64,000 nt of DNA from Notospermus geniculatus (lineage: Eukaryota; Nemertea; Pilidiophora; Heteronemertea; Lineidae). Under the pieces are notes generated by a model. That model made no database searches. It saw only the letters and a program-made list of their open reading frames with translations, and had not been told where the DNA came from. Positions 53,066 through 63,856 of the stretch are shown piece after piece; positions within the stretch are counted from its first letter, which is position 1, and every line of letters begins with the position of its first letter. Location: positions 270,362 through 334,361 of the forward strand of contig NMRB01000445.1 of assembly GCA_002633025.1 (NCBI GenBank), in the 5' to 3' direction. The position numbers and the translations under genes are program-made.

Positions 53066-53313
53066 AGATAATATATCACGGATATTTTCGCGGGCCACGA
53101 AAATCATTGTTTATTTACATTTTGTTTGTTTATTTCTCGTTTTTCTTTGTCTTATGAGTAATTTGTTGGTGACGTGCCCCTCTAGAAATTCTTTTGATAC
53201 TGAAAACATTCAATTTGGTGGGTTGGCATGTCCCAAAAGTCCAAAATAACATAATGTAAACACCAATGTTTACAAACATTAAACGTAAACAATGAAGTCG
53301 TGATATATTATCT
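53066..53313. mobile_element. TTAA-flanked MITE with an empty site in the paralogue
   Basis: Perfect 15 bp inverted ends agataatatatcacg ... cgtgatatattatct, flanked by TTAA. The paralogous sequence at 54815-54830 (gtgttaagatagtgcagg) has a single TTAA and no insert. Interior AT-rich with no frame. Confidence 0.92.
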
Positions 53314-53651
53314 TTAAGAGAGTGCAGGACTGGTAAAGATCTCAATCATGTCAATGCCTCATGAAGGTCCCCAAAATGTTTGCCTTGTCGTAATTCAAAG
53401 AATCAAGACCTAGTTAAAAAACTGCAGGCCAGGCAGAGCTCCAATGTACATGTACATGTATTCAGACAGCGCATACTAGTAGTACATTTTACACTAGCCA
53501 CCAAACGTCGGAGGACGTAAGTACATGTACTTCCTGAATTCAATACATTGTGGCTTTAACATAGGATGGCAGCATACAGAGTCCACATTAGAGAGATATC
53601 GCACCTTCCTTTGAAGAGAATATACCTTGTTATAAAACAGAGAAAGTAAAA

Positions 53652-53968
53652 NNNNNNNNNNNNNNNNNNNNNNNNNNNNNNNNNNNNNNNNNNNNNNNNN
53701 NNNNNNNNNNNNNNNNNNNNNNNNNNNNNNNNNNNNNNNNNNNNNNNNNNNNNNNNNNNNNNNNNNNNNNNNNNNNNNNNNNNNNNNNNNNNNNNNNNNN
53801 NNNNNNNNNNNNNNNNNNNNNNNNNNNNNNNNNNNNNNNNNNNNNNNNNNNNNNNNNNNNNNNNNNNNNNNNNNNNNNNNNNNNNNNNNNNNNNNNNNNN
53901 NNNNNNNNNNNNNNNNNNNNNNNNNNNNNNNNNNNNNNNNNNNNNNNNNNNNNNNNNNNNNNNNNNNN
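53652..53968. other. Assembly gap (Ns)
   Basis: 317 undetermined bases separating the two copies of the large direct repeat. Confidence 1.
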
Positions 53969-54136
53969 AGTGCACATTTTAATGCCTCCAATACCAGCCG
54001 ATACAAAAACGTTGCCGGAGTGATAGCCTCTAGACAAACCGGGAGTTAACAATATCCTACCTCACCTGCGTAACAAAGAATACCATCATCGATGGACTCT
54101 CCTTTCCTGCATACATCTATCGTTTGTACATTGGTC

Positions 54137-55132
54137 ACATTGGTACTACGCATGCATTTTCAACATTGCATGTACGTCAAGGACGATGACCTCGGTGTTT
54201 GTCTGCCTCCTGCTACCCGAAGCTGCAATTACCATCCAGGCAAATGCAAACAGTCCGGATTTACCCGAGAGGATCAGGTGATCAATAACAAAAATGCAAT
54301 CAGGAAAAACAGGACATGCAACGGAAATTTGGTTCGCCACCGCGAGCTGATCATTGAACTCTTCAGTCGTGTCTCATAAATCATTGAATTCCTGGCGAGC
54401 AGACAAGACCAGTTTCCAAGGTTATTCTCCAAGTTGTTGAAAAACGCAACAGTCGGTCCGTCGCCGAAAATCTATGCAAGAGGACAGTCGTTTGAAGTCA
54501 TAGCTATTCTCTACGCTGCAGTGTATTCAGAAGTACATGGCGGAGCCATTACTTTAGTCGTTCATGCTCCCGCTGATTGAGAATGGAGAAAGTGCCTTTT
54601 TGAAGCCCCTCTGTATTGAATAGGAGCTATCAGTGAGTTGACCAATAGGTGTCACTACGGCCCAATTCAATGCATACAGCGGACCCATTCATTCTTGATC
54701 AAGCACCAATCACGTGGATTTTCCTGTGCATGTATTAGTCCGCTAGAACTTTGCTGCCATCTTTTGGCAATTCGCGCGGCTGACTCCTCCTATTTACGGT
54801 ATTTTCAAAGTGTTAAGATAGTGCAGGTAGAGATCTCAATCATGTCAATGCCTCATGATGGTCCCCAAAATGTTTGCCTTGTCGTAATTCAAAGAATCAA
54901 GACCTAGTTTTCAGTCCACATTGAAAAAACTGCAGGCCAGGCAGAGCTCCAATGTACACGTATTCAGACAGCGCATAGTACATCCACCAAACGTCGGAGG
55001 ACGTAAGCACTTTCTGAATTCAATACAGTGTGGCTTTAACATAGGATGGCAGCATACAGAGTCCACATTAGATAGATATCGCACCTTCCTTTCAAGAGAA
55101 TATACCTTGTTATAAAACAGAGAAAGTAAAAC
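54137..55132. repeat. Large direct repeat, copy 2
   Basis: Second copy of 52391-53651 in the same orientation, lacking the TTAA element. It contains MITE family A copy 3 and continues about 400 bp upstream of the next RGK exon region. Confidence 0.9.
54623..54790. mobile_element. MITE family A, copy 3
   Basis: Ends ggagctatcagtgagttg ... cgcggctgactcctcc, flanked by TA. Nearly identical to copy 2 because it lies in the duplicated block. Confidence 0.8.
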
Positions 55133-55266
55133 TATGATAAGTTGCGAGCTCACTCTGTGATGTTTACCTGTCCGCCATTACGATGTAATTGGAATAGACA
55201 GTGAGGCTGCTCCTTGCTACGAACACAAAGTTCAAATTCGCCTCTGATGGGACTTTTTACCTTGCG

Positions 55267-55542
55267 TCATTCGTTTATTATACGCGGCATTTTCCTCCTC
55301 ATTTGTCTTGCATTATTTAACCTTTGTAGGAGATTTTTAAAGGTCCCCTTTGAACCTTGAAACAGTACTTTCATTATTTCGTTCTGATAAAATCTTTCGT
55401 CAGAAAGAACCGGAATGTTTAATTTTTGGCATTTCGCTGATGAAAGGGACACACGTTTTCCGGAATTCAATATAATGTTCAAATTAGTTTCGTGCTCACG
55501 CTTAATATTATACATATGTAGACGACAAAGACTGCGTTTCAT
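55267..55542 (-). other. Unrecognised 91-codon frame
   Basis: Minus-strand frame with ILNSGKRVSLSSAKCQKLNI and QGSKGTFKNLLQRLNNARQM. AT-rich surroundings and no splice sites of note. Possibly a chance frame within the RGK intron. Confidence 0.15.
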
Positions 55543-55771
55543 CTCATCGCTAAAAAAATTCTACTTTTTGGAATTGAAATAAGTTATTTTTGTATCATAT
55601 TTTACCAAAACTGAAGTACAATTCATGTGTACATCTTTTGAAAAGAATCTCAATATTTAAGAAAATCAGCAAAATCTTTTTGAAAGACCATCAAAATCCT
55701 TTAAAAGGAATCTCAAGATCGTTTAAAGAGAACCTCAAGATCAAGTTGGCCTTGACCGAAAACCAACTTAC

Positions 55772-55955
55772 CGTCCTCAGATATCTGTCTGGACCGCACC
55801 AAATCACTTTTGTTCCCCACCAAGATCAGCGCCACCTGTCGGCACTGGTGTTTCCTGATGTTGAACAGAAGGTCGACGGCGTTGTCGAATGAAGACCTGC
55901 TCGTGATGTCAAAAACTACAACATAGGCATCAGCGTCACCGAGATCTTTCACGTC
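55772..55955 (-). CDS. RGK-family GTPase, middle exon
   Basis: Minus strand: acceptor ctctatttacag, 61 codons plus one base, donor gtaagt. It reads VKDLGDADAYVVVFDITSRS (D-A-Y-V-V-V-F, the strand after switch II, typical of RGK proteins), SFDNAVDLLFNIRKHQ and VALILVGNKSDLVRSRQISE. NKSD is the G4 guanine-specificity motif. The start is phase 0 and the end is phase 1, matching the neighbouring exons exactly. Compared with Gem there are about eight fewer residues between the G3 position and GDADAY, so a small exon could have been missed or the loop is shorter here. Confidence 0.95.
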
Positions 55956-55979
55956 CTGTAAATAGAGAAGGAAATAGTC

Positions 55980-57790
55980 GTCGTTACCTTGAGAGTAATC
56001 GAGGTCTTATTCATTGATGAACTTTTTACCATTCGGCAAAATAGCTAGTGAACAAACCAGTTGAGTCTACTTCCATAATGGTGACCCTAGCCGACTTTTT
56101 CAATGATTGTCACTAGTGGTTAAAACTATTGAAATGAAACTGACATCCCGGTCCTGATCAATTTCCCACACAAAAGGCGTCCATTGTACATGTATTAGGA
56201 CCGGGTTTCGATGTGCTGCCCTCTACCGAGCTAGGAGCTCCATTGCCCAAATATACCTAGACTCCCACCGCAGTTTCGAACCGGCGTTCCCCATATTACA
56301 CCCGATCCAAAATTGTTTTCCGTTCACGCGATTTTCAGAAGATGACCAATATACGTCACTACTGCGTGTTAGAATTGGCGCCAAACTAGCGAGCCAATCA
56401 GTGATCTGCTTTCAGGACCACTTTGGCGCCCTGGCGACGAATGATCGTTGCGACCTCGACATGCTGGTGGTGTTTCAGGCAAACAAAACGTCATATCTTA
56501 CGTAATGGCGGCGTGGGCTCAACTGCCAACAACTGTTTTTGATTGCTCACTACAGGCGTCATCCGCAGGGTTTTTCATTTTTTTCTGCCAACAATGCCAG
56601 CGGTTTAGTGGAGGCTAACGACATGGAATTACGCGCTGGGGTCGAGCATAAAGTATGCCAGGTGCATGAACTTTTTACCATTCGGCCCACAAAGCTTCCG
56701 TGGAAAAAACACACACAGCCTATAGTGCACTTTGAAAAATGTTCCAGTGTAGCAGGTCCATCATTACCACCTGCTCATGTTGTCAGTGTTCGTCGTTAAA
56801 TCTTCGAAAGAGGGAAAAAGAAACACGACGTACTATGAGGAGAGGGAATGATTTGCCTCCAACACTGTCGTGTTTCCCATTATGTTGTCACTAAGATAAT
56901 AGAGCAGAAACAAATCGCGAACCGGAAAAAATACACCAAGAAATTTATCGTCGATCTGAACGAGCAAATCGGCAGGGGCCTGTCGGCGATATTGCTACTT
57001 CCTCGATAATGGATTACATTTTTTTTTTAATAAAACGTGATTTAAATCCCGTCTTAGAAATATTTCCTCCACATTTTTAATTGGGTTGTTTATCATGAAG
57101 GCACACCTTCCTGGATCGTGCCGTCAGTGTACCAACTACGCAGAGGCGTTTTAAGGTGTCATGATGCACTTGGGTTCATTGTGATTAAATGAATGGAGGG
57201 TTTTTTTTACCTTTTTGGTGTTTCAGTAGCGATTGCTCCCAGCAATTCATACGGATGAGAGTCTGACAGAAAAGTTGGTCTTACACAATATCATGTGACA
57301 GATTGTATAAGAAAGGACGGTAGGAAAATTTCCACTTCGTCCCCAGGGGTTAACTGCGATTCGAACTTTTACAAGCCCTGATACACACTTCAAATTCTGC
57401 AACCTGATTGGTCGATGCCATGAACCAATCCAGTGAACTGTCAACGTGTCCAACTTCAAGATTCGTGAAATTTATGGAACTGTGTTAGTTTTTCCGACGA
57501 AGGAGAAGAATGAGGTTGACGGAGGAGGAAGATCCTGGGAATGAGGTTGGAAAATCTCCAGGCCATATTACAAGTTCACTTTATCCGCTTTCCGGACATG
57601 CGCAGATCAAATGACCTTCCAGCTTGTTTACATTCATATCGGCTTAATGTCAAACTGTCTATGTAAATCGCCCATTTCCCTATCGCATTGTGTTGATGGA
57701 TAATGTGACTTCCCGTGAGACGCAGGAAGAATTTAAATTTTCAATTATCGTGAAATACACGCGAGGGAGAGTCGTTAGGACTCTACTTAC
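55980..57790. other. RGK intron, no other gene recognised
   Basis: Contains the partial SINE copy at 56085-56235, an 86-codon plus-strand frame (56539-56799, with a RPTKLPWKKHTQPIVHFEKC-like stretch) and AT-rich sequence. A short segment atgaactttttaccattcgg occurs at both 56016 and 56666. Confidence 0.5.
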
Positions 57791-57797
57791 GATACTT

Positions 57798-59610
57798 CAG
57801 CAATTAGGAAGTGTTTTTTTAACTCACCATTCGGGAAAAAATATACTGCAACAGATCACGTCTCAACACAGGTATATCAAAAATAGTACATGTATCTATA
57901 CGGGAGTAAGAAATAAAAGTGGAAAATAAGAAGTGGGAAATTTTGGAATTTTGCGCGGCGAATTTTTCTTAAAATGACATGACATTTTGTCTGATTTTTC
58001 GGGCGATATTTCTCAAATTGGGAAAAAATTTCTCCCAATTTGAGAAATTGAAAAATTCGCACAAAATGCCAATATTTCCCACTTCTTATTTTCCACTTTT
58101 ATTTCACTTACTCCCTTTTATTTTTATGTACATGTATATGTAATTCGCAGCCACCCACACCCAAGATTATCATGATGAAAGTTGCTTTCTTTTCCTTCAC
58201 TGCCGGAATGTTGTATAAGAGCTTTCTATACACGTCTTTTCCTCTTGCCATTTCTGTCAAGTTGTAAAGTTACATGGTTTACAGTCCACCTCGAGCTATA
58301 ACTGAAAGGATGGGTAGGCCGAACCATCTTTGAAGACTTCACATCCAAAATTATGACGAAGATGCTTTTCTTTTCCTTGACTGTAAGAATGTTCTACAAG
58401 AGCTTTCTACGCCTTTTCCTCGTGCCGTCATTGTCAAGTTGTAAAGTTACATGGTTTATAGTCGCCTCTAGCTACACCATCAGAGAAAGGGTAACCGTCT
58501 TTGAAGACGTCACACGTGACGAGACCTTCCATTTTGACGCTGCCATAAAGGCCAATCTATCGTTTTCTATATCAGTCTCTTTCTCTCTTTGCCATTAATG
58601 TCAAGTTGTAAAGTTGCGTGGTTTACGATTCACCTCGAGCTATACCATCTTAGCATGGTAGCACGACTTTGAAGCCTACACACCGTGACGATAGCTTCCT
58701 TTTCCACACTGCCACAATGCCCAATCTATAGCTTTCTATAACAAGTCAATTCCTCTTGCCATTATTGTGAAGTTAAGTTGCATAGTTTACAATCCACCTC
58801 AGAGGATGGGTAACAATCCTTGAAGACCCACACCGTGACGATAGCTTCCTTTTCTTGAACAGTGGTATACAATGCCAATCTACGCTGCGAACCAACCTAA
58901 AATATTTACACTTCCAAAGAGTGTTTACCGTTGAATACGAGGTGTTCTCTTTCAAAACCGCCGCTGAAGCGTCAGCAGGAACTTGCTTCAAAGCTTTCTT
59001 GTCTAATTTATTTGCTGTCATGCAAATGTTGTAAGCAAAGTCAGTGATTGCTGATCACCATTGTGCATTCTTCATCCTTTTCTGCGTTTACGATAAGAAC
59101 AATTCATACGATGCTTTTGGCTCACTTCAATAGCCATTCCGTCGTTCTTAACGTTAAACTCCATTAGGCTAATTGACTACCAGTAAAAAACGAAGAACAA
59201 TGGAACTTGAATTAAAATTGAGACTACATGATATTCCGGACACTCCTCTAGTGACGATGTGCCCTTTCAATTTCTTGTTTGTTGTTGTTTCTGACTGTTT
59301 TACGTGATTGAGTGACATTTCAAAGACCAAATGTTGCTGCGAGAATAACATTCTACTTAATAGTCTTCAATCACAATGATGAGTTTGCCAACAAATGTTC
59401 CAAATTATGCGAGTCAAAGTGCCTGCCCCCGAGGACAGAAGCCTCTGTTAGTGCGACTTCTGTCCAGTCACGCGGAGGCGCTGCCAATAATTGAGATCAC
59501 AGCATAGCATTCAGAGCGCTCTCATTAGCTGATGACTTTAAGTGACTCGAGTACCATTGGTGCAATCAAAAGACACCCACGAGAGAAAATATTGGGTGCA
59601 AACACCTAAT
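57798..59610. repeat. 1.8 kb tandem duplication, unit 1
   Basis: From cagcaattaggaagtg to the base before the next cagcaattaggaagtg at 59611. About 97 percent identical by eye to unit 2, with small indels. Contains a foldback element and repeated cgtgacgatagcttcctttt words at about 140-150 bp spacing, so older internal repeats are also present. No gene. Confidence 0.92.
57902..58115. mobile_element. Foldback element with about 40 bp inverted ends (unit 1)
   Basis: Ends gggagtaagaaataaaagtg ... cacttttatttcacttactccc, continuing inward through gaaaataagaagtgggaaat / atttcccacttcttattttc. The centre is a second palindrome (tctcaaattggg ... cccaatttgaga). The copy in unit 2 is at 59709-59915. 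Confidence 0.8.
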
Positions 59611-61441
59611 CAGCAATTAGGAAGTGTTTTTTTAACTCACCATTCGGGAAAAAATATACTGCAACAGATCACGTCTCAACACAGGTATATCAAAAATAGT
59701 ATCTATACGGGAGTAAGAAATAAAAGTGGAAAATAAGAAGTGGGAAATTTTGGAATTTTGCGCGAATTTTTCTTAAAATGACATGACATTTTGTCTGATT
59801 TTTCGGGCGATATTTCTCAAATTGGGAGAAATTTTTTCCCAATTCCCAATTGAAAAATTCGCACAAAATGCCAATATTTCCCACTTCTTATTTTCCACTT
59901 TTATTTCTTACTCCCTTCTATTTTTGTGTACATGTATATGTAATTCGCAGCCACCCACACCCAAGATTATCATGATGAAAGTTGCTTTCTTTTCCTTCAC
60001 TCCCGGAATGTTGTATAGGAGCTTTCTACACGTCTTTTCCTCTTGCCATTTCTCTCAAGTTGTAAAGTTACATGGTTACAGTCCACCTCGAGCTATAGCT
60101 GAAAGGATGGGTAGGCCGAACCATCTTTGAAGACTTCACATCCAAAATTATGACGAAGATGCTTTTCTTTTCCTTGACTGTTAGAATGTTCTACAAGAGC
60201 TTTCTACGCCTTTTCCTCGTGCCGTCATTGTCAAGTTGTAAAGTTACATGGTTTATAGTCGCCTCTAGCTACACCATCAGAGAATGGGTAACCGTCTTTG
60301 AAGACGTCACACGTGACGAGACCTTCCATTTTGACGCTGTCATAAAGGCCAATCTATCGTTTTCTATATCAGTCTTTTTCTCTCTTTGCCATTAATGTCA
60401 AGTTGTAAAGTTGCGTGGTTTACGATTCACCTCGAGCTATACCATCTTAGCATGGTAACACGACTTTGAAGCCTACACACCGTGACGATAGCTTCCTTTT
60501 CCACACTGCCATAATGCCCAATCTATAGCTTTCTATAACAAGTCAATTCCTCTTGCCATTATTGTGAAGTTATAAAGTTGCATAGTTTACAATCCATCTC
60601 AGAGGATGGGTAACAATCCTTGAAGACCCACACCGTGACGATAGCTTCCTTTTCTTGAACAGTGGTATACAATGCCAATCTACGCTGCGAACCAACCTAA
60701 AATATTTACACTTCCACAGACTGTTTACCGTTGAATACGAGGTGTTCTCTTTCAAAACCGCCGCTGAAGCGTCAGCAGGAACTTGCTTCAAAGAAACGGA
60801 ACATAAGCAATGGTGATCTTTCCTTGTCTAATTTATTTGCTGTCATGCAAATGCTAAAGAACTGTAAGCAAAGTCAGTGATTGCTGATCACCATTGTGCA
60901 TTCTTCATCCTTTTCTGCCTTTAAGATAAGAACAATTCATACGATGCTTTTGGTTCACTTCAATAGCCATTCCGTCGTTCTTTAACGTTAAACTCCATTA
61001 GGCTAATTGACTACCATCGAATAATGAAGAACAATGGAACTTGAATTAAAATTGAGACTACATGATATTCCGGACACTCCCCTAGTGACGATGTGCCCTT
61101 TCAATTTCTTGTTTGTTGTTGTTTCTGTTTTATGTGACTGAGTGACATTTCAAAGACCAAAATGTTGCTGTGAGAATAACATTCTACTTAATAGTCTTCA
61201 ATCACAATGATGAGTTTGCCAACAAATATTCCAAATTATACGAGTCAAAGTGCTTGCCCCCAAAGACAGAAGCCTCTGTTTAGTGCGGCTTCTGTCCAGT
61301 CACGCGGAGGCGCTGCCAATAATTGAGATCACAGCATAACATTCAACACGCTCTCATTAGCTGATGACTTTAAGTGACTCGAGTACCATTGGTGCAATCA
61401 AAAGACACCCACGAGAGAAAATATTGGGTGCAAACACCTAA
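59611..61441. repeat. 1.8 kb tandem duplication, unit 2
   Basis: Ends at aacacctaa, 55 bp before the 3' boundary of the RGK exon at 61497. A short gacagaca run follows. Differences from unit 1 include a 24-30 bp insertion near 60790-60860. Confidence 0.92.
59709..59915. mobile_element. Foldback element (unit 2 copy)
   Basis: Same ends as 57902-58115; a few bases lost in the centre. Confidence 0.8.
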
Positions 61442-61496
61442 ATGCTAACAGACAGACAGACAGACAGGTGAATGTGCTTACCCTATGGGAACTTAC

Positions 61497-61579
61497 ACTG
61501 TGCGACGGAAGATCAAACACATCCATTGTTGACTCTTCTCCATCAAGTAGGACAGATACCGTTTTCTCCATTTCTTCAT
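61497..61579 (-). CDS. RGK-family GTPase, exon with switch II region
   Basis: Minus strand: acceptor ttttcttttcag, two bases completing a codon, 27 codons, donor gtaagt. It reads EEMEKTVSVLLDGEESTMDV, then FDLPSHS. E-K-T-V-x-V-x-x-D-G-E-E-x-T matches the strand pair before switch II in Rad/Gem/Rem. The canonical DxxG of G3 is replaced by DLPS, in line with RGK proteins, which generally have a non-canonical switch II (usually DxWE/DxWG). The start is phase 1, so a preceding exon ends with one base of an Asp or similar codon. The exon with the G1 P-loop is not found between here and the window edge. Confidence 0.88.
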
Positions 61580-62234
61580 CTGAAAAGAAAATTGAGACAA
61601 AGATTAACCTCTGTGGATAGGTTGGCAGCACTCTGAGCGTCTACCGCTCAAATACCAGTTCCCTACATCGGAATATCGACTGTAGTCCGCCTCTTCAGTA
61701 ACTTGTTGTTGTGTTTTTTCCTCGACGCCAGCCTGAGATAAAGAGACGAAGACTGCATTGCTATTCACATCAGGTAGATGCATCCTCGCTTATTACTGCA
61801 GCATTTTAACTCAGCCACCTCGCTGTCTAAACGGCATGGTTTATTGCCGGATAGGCGACAATTATAAGCTCACCATCGAAGATTCAGCGGAAAGATGGAT
61901 GGTTTATCAGTAGATTGCGTCGTCGTGTGGACAGTTAATGGCGATGGCCGTTTCCAAATTTACGATAAGACAGTACGAATCTGACTTCACCTCCGGGACC
62001 GCCTGATGCTGGTGAGAGCGTTTTACTTGAGGGTATCACTGGGGAACGTGCTGCCACTCGGTAAATAGCCCGGGTAATGGCAGAATAAATAAATGATGAA
62101 GTCTGATGTTTTCATTGTATCGGGCGAGGTTCTCGATAGTACAAATCGACAGGGAGGTTAGTAATGGTACACAAAACATTACGAAGTTATTTCCCGTATG
62201 TCAACAAGTATGACAACACCCACCCGGAGTGATA

Positions 62235-62385
62235 CTCCACTAGAGTTTTCTCGTGCGGCAAGTTGGCTCTCAATGGGCAACTGAGTTGTCTGTATCATCG
62301 GTCTCGGTTTAAGCCGCCAGGAACCAACCAATGAAGAAATGCCGATTGAGAACAAACTCTCAAGTGGAGCATTATCTTGTGAGTG
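62235..62385. mobile_element. Diverged relative of the 44.3 kb MITE
   Basis: Left end ctccactagagttttctcgt with caagttggctctcaatgggc; right end gaacaaactctcaagtggag. The inverted pairing is weak, so this is an old copy. Confidence 0.5.
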
Positions 62386-62424
62386 TTCCAGGGACAGCGG
62401 CGGAACACTTTGATCCAACTTCAA

Positions 62425-62577
62425 AGCTGCTTTTCCACGAGGCGTTTGCGGGCGCGGATTAGGAGGCGGGCGCGGACGTGGAAAAAATCGATCCAACGTA
62501 TTTCCCTTTAGCTATTTCACTCGCACACGCGCCCGCCACCGAAAACGGGGCCACAAACGCCTCGTGGAAAAGCAGCT
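62425..62577. mobile_element. 153 bp MITE with 27 bp inverted ends
   Basis: Ends agctgcttttccacgaggcg ... cgcctcgtggaaaagcagct, extending through tttg(c/t)gg. GC-rich interior with gcgggcgcgg words. No clear target duplication. Confidence 0.8.
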
Positions 62578-62599
62578 GGTGAAGCTTGCGGCACACACG

Positions 62600-63420
62600 G
62601 CAAGTCCTCTCTCTCGTACTCCAAGCAATTATGTCACATTGTCAACCATAAAAGTTGCAGCTTCTTGCCGTTGTGGTGGCCGACAGCGGCGAAAAGTGAG
62701 AGCGGTCGTCTTGAAAGCAAGACTTGTTGACAAGATGAATTGCCTCGCGTGATATTAAATAAAAAAAAGTCTCGTAGTCTTCCTGGTGGGTTTTCTCGCA
62801 AACAAATTGTTAACTTCTCCTTGAGGACGATTTGAGGGTAATTGGCAAAATCAGACTCAAAATGAGATTTCATCTCATCATGCAGCAGTTTGGTTTCTTC
62901 CATCAAATTAATTCGAAAGAGATAAAAAGGAACTCCCACGAATGTGCACTTTTGATTAAAAGATACGGAAATGCGTTTATACAAGCGAATCTGATAGACA
63001 GAGGCCAAGGAGGTCAATATGACGTCAATTCAAACTAAGTTTCAACTCCCACAAACCGAAGTTCATTGCAACTCGAGAATTATTTATTCCTTTGATTGAG
63101 CAACTGAACTTGGGGGATCAGGTGCATGCCGGGCTGTTCATGCTTCATCACACCTGTTCTATAACACAGGCCAATTATTTCTCCTAACTAATGCCAATCA
63201 CCCTCATAAATTAGGCAACAATTTGATTCCCCAACACAGTACTCCTCCAAACGTGACAATTCAACTTCAGGCCCCGCTTTGGTTTGTGGGTAAATGGCGT
63301 GAAATCAACAATAGACCGTTCCAATTCGCCCCTAATCCATTGTACGCCACTGGCTATTGGTAGTCGTCCTCAATCAACATATTTTGTAACGCCACTGGCT
63401 AATGGCCACTAGACTTCCCC
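62600..63420. other. No recognised gene
   Basis: The 127-codon minus-strand frame at 62634-63017 has a cysteine and several basic residues but no family resemblance and no splice sites that would join it in phase 1 to the exon at 61579. Probably intron or intergenic. Confidence 0.4.
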
Positions 63421-63424
63421 AATC

Positions 63425-63637
63425 CATTTTACGCCACTGACTATTGGCCACTCGTCGTCCTCAATCCATTGCGTTCATGCCCCACTGGCTATTGGCCACT
63501 ACACGTCCCCAATCCATTGTATTACGCCACTGGCTATTGGCCATTCGACGTCCCCAATCTACATGTATTGTATACGGCTGGCTATTGGCCATTCGACGTC
63601 CCCAATCCATTATATGCCACTGGCTATTGGCCATTCA
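63425..63637. repeat. About 43 bp minisatellite with ccactggctattggcca
   Basis: Six or so units of tacgccactggctattggcc followed by actcgtcgtccccaatccat. Each unit carries two CCAAT words in opposite orientations (attgg and ccaat). The tandem frame across it is a by-product. Confidence 0.9.
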
Positions 63638-63639
63638 TA

Positions 63640-63856
63640 CAGTAAACTCGAGTTTAAACCACCGGTTCATTAGGTTCATAAGCACACCCATAGTAGGGTC
63701 AGTTTCACCCTAGGCCTTAAGCAACTATTAATTCCATCACGTGGTTGTGATCGTACAAGCAATTCCAGCCATTCAGCGTAACAGTTTTTGTTTTATTCAC
63801 TCCCATTTCAACTGTGGGTATGCTTATGAACCGGTGGTTTAAACTCGAGTTTACTG
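63640..63856. mobile_element. 217 bp MITE with 31 bp perfect inverted ends
   Basis: Ends cagtaaactcgagtttaaac ... gtttaaactcgagtttactg, extending through caccggttcat / atgaaccggtg, flanked by TA on both sides. The CAGT-type ends and TA flank resemble family B (8020, 28692), but the rest differs. Confidence 0.9.

Larger units (their letters stand above)
52391..53651. repeat. Large direct repeat, copy 1
   Basis: About 1.25 kb nearly identical to 54137-55132 beyond the N gap. It differs by a TTAA element (53066-53313) present only here and small indels. Contains MITE family A copy 2. No gene. Confidence 0.9.

Noticed and set aside
53494-54052. Long minus-strand frames through the second gap
   Set aside because: Mostly Ns, and the flanks are a duplicated non-coding block.
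62634-63017. 127-codon minus-strand frame as the upstream RGK exon
   Set aside because: It has no P-loop, no donor in phase 1, and no resemblance to RGK N-termini.
63444-63713. 89-codon frame with repeated RRPQS motifs
   Set aside because: It is a translation of the CCAAT minisatellite and part of a MITE.
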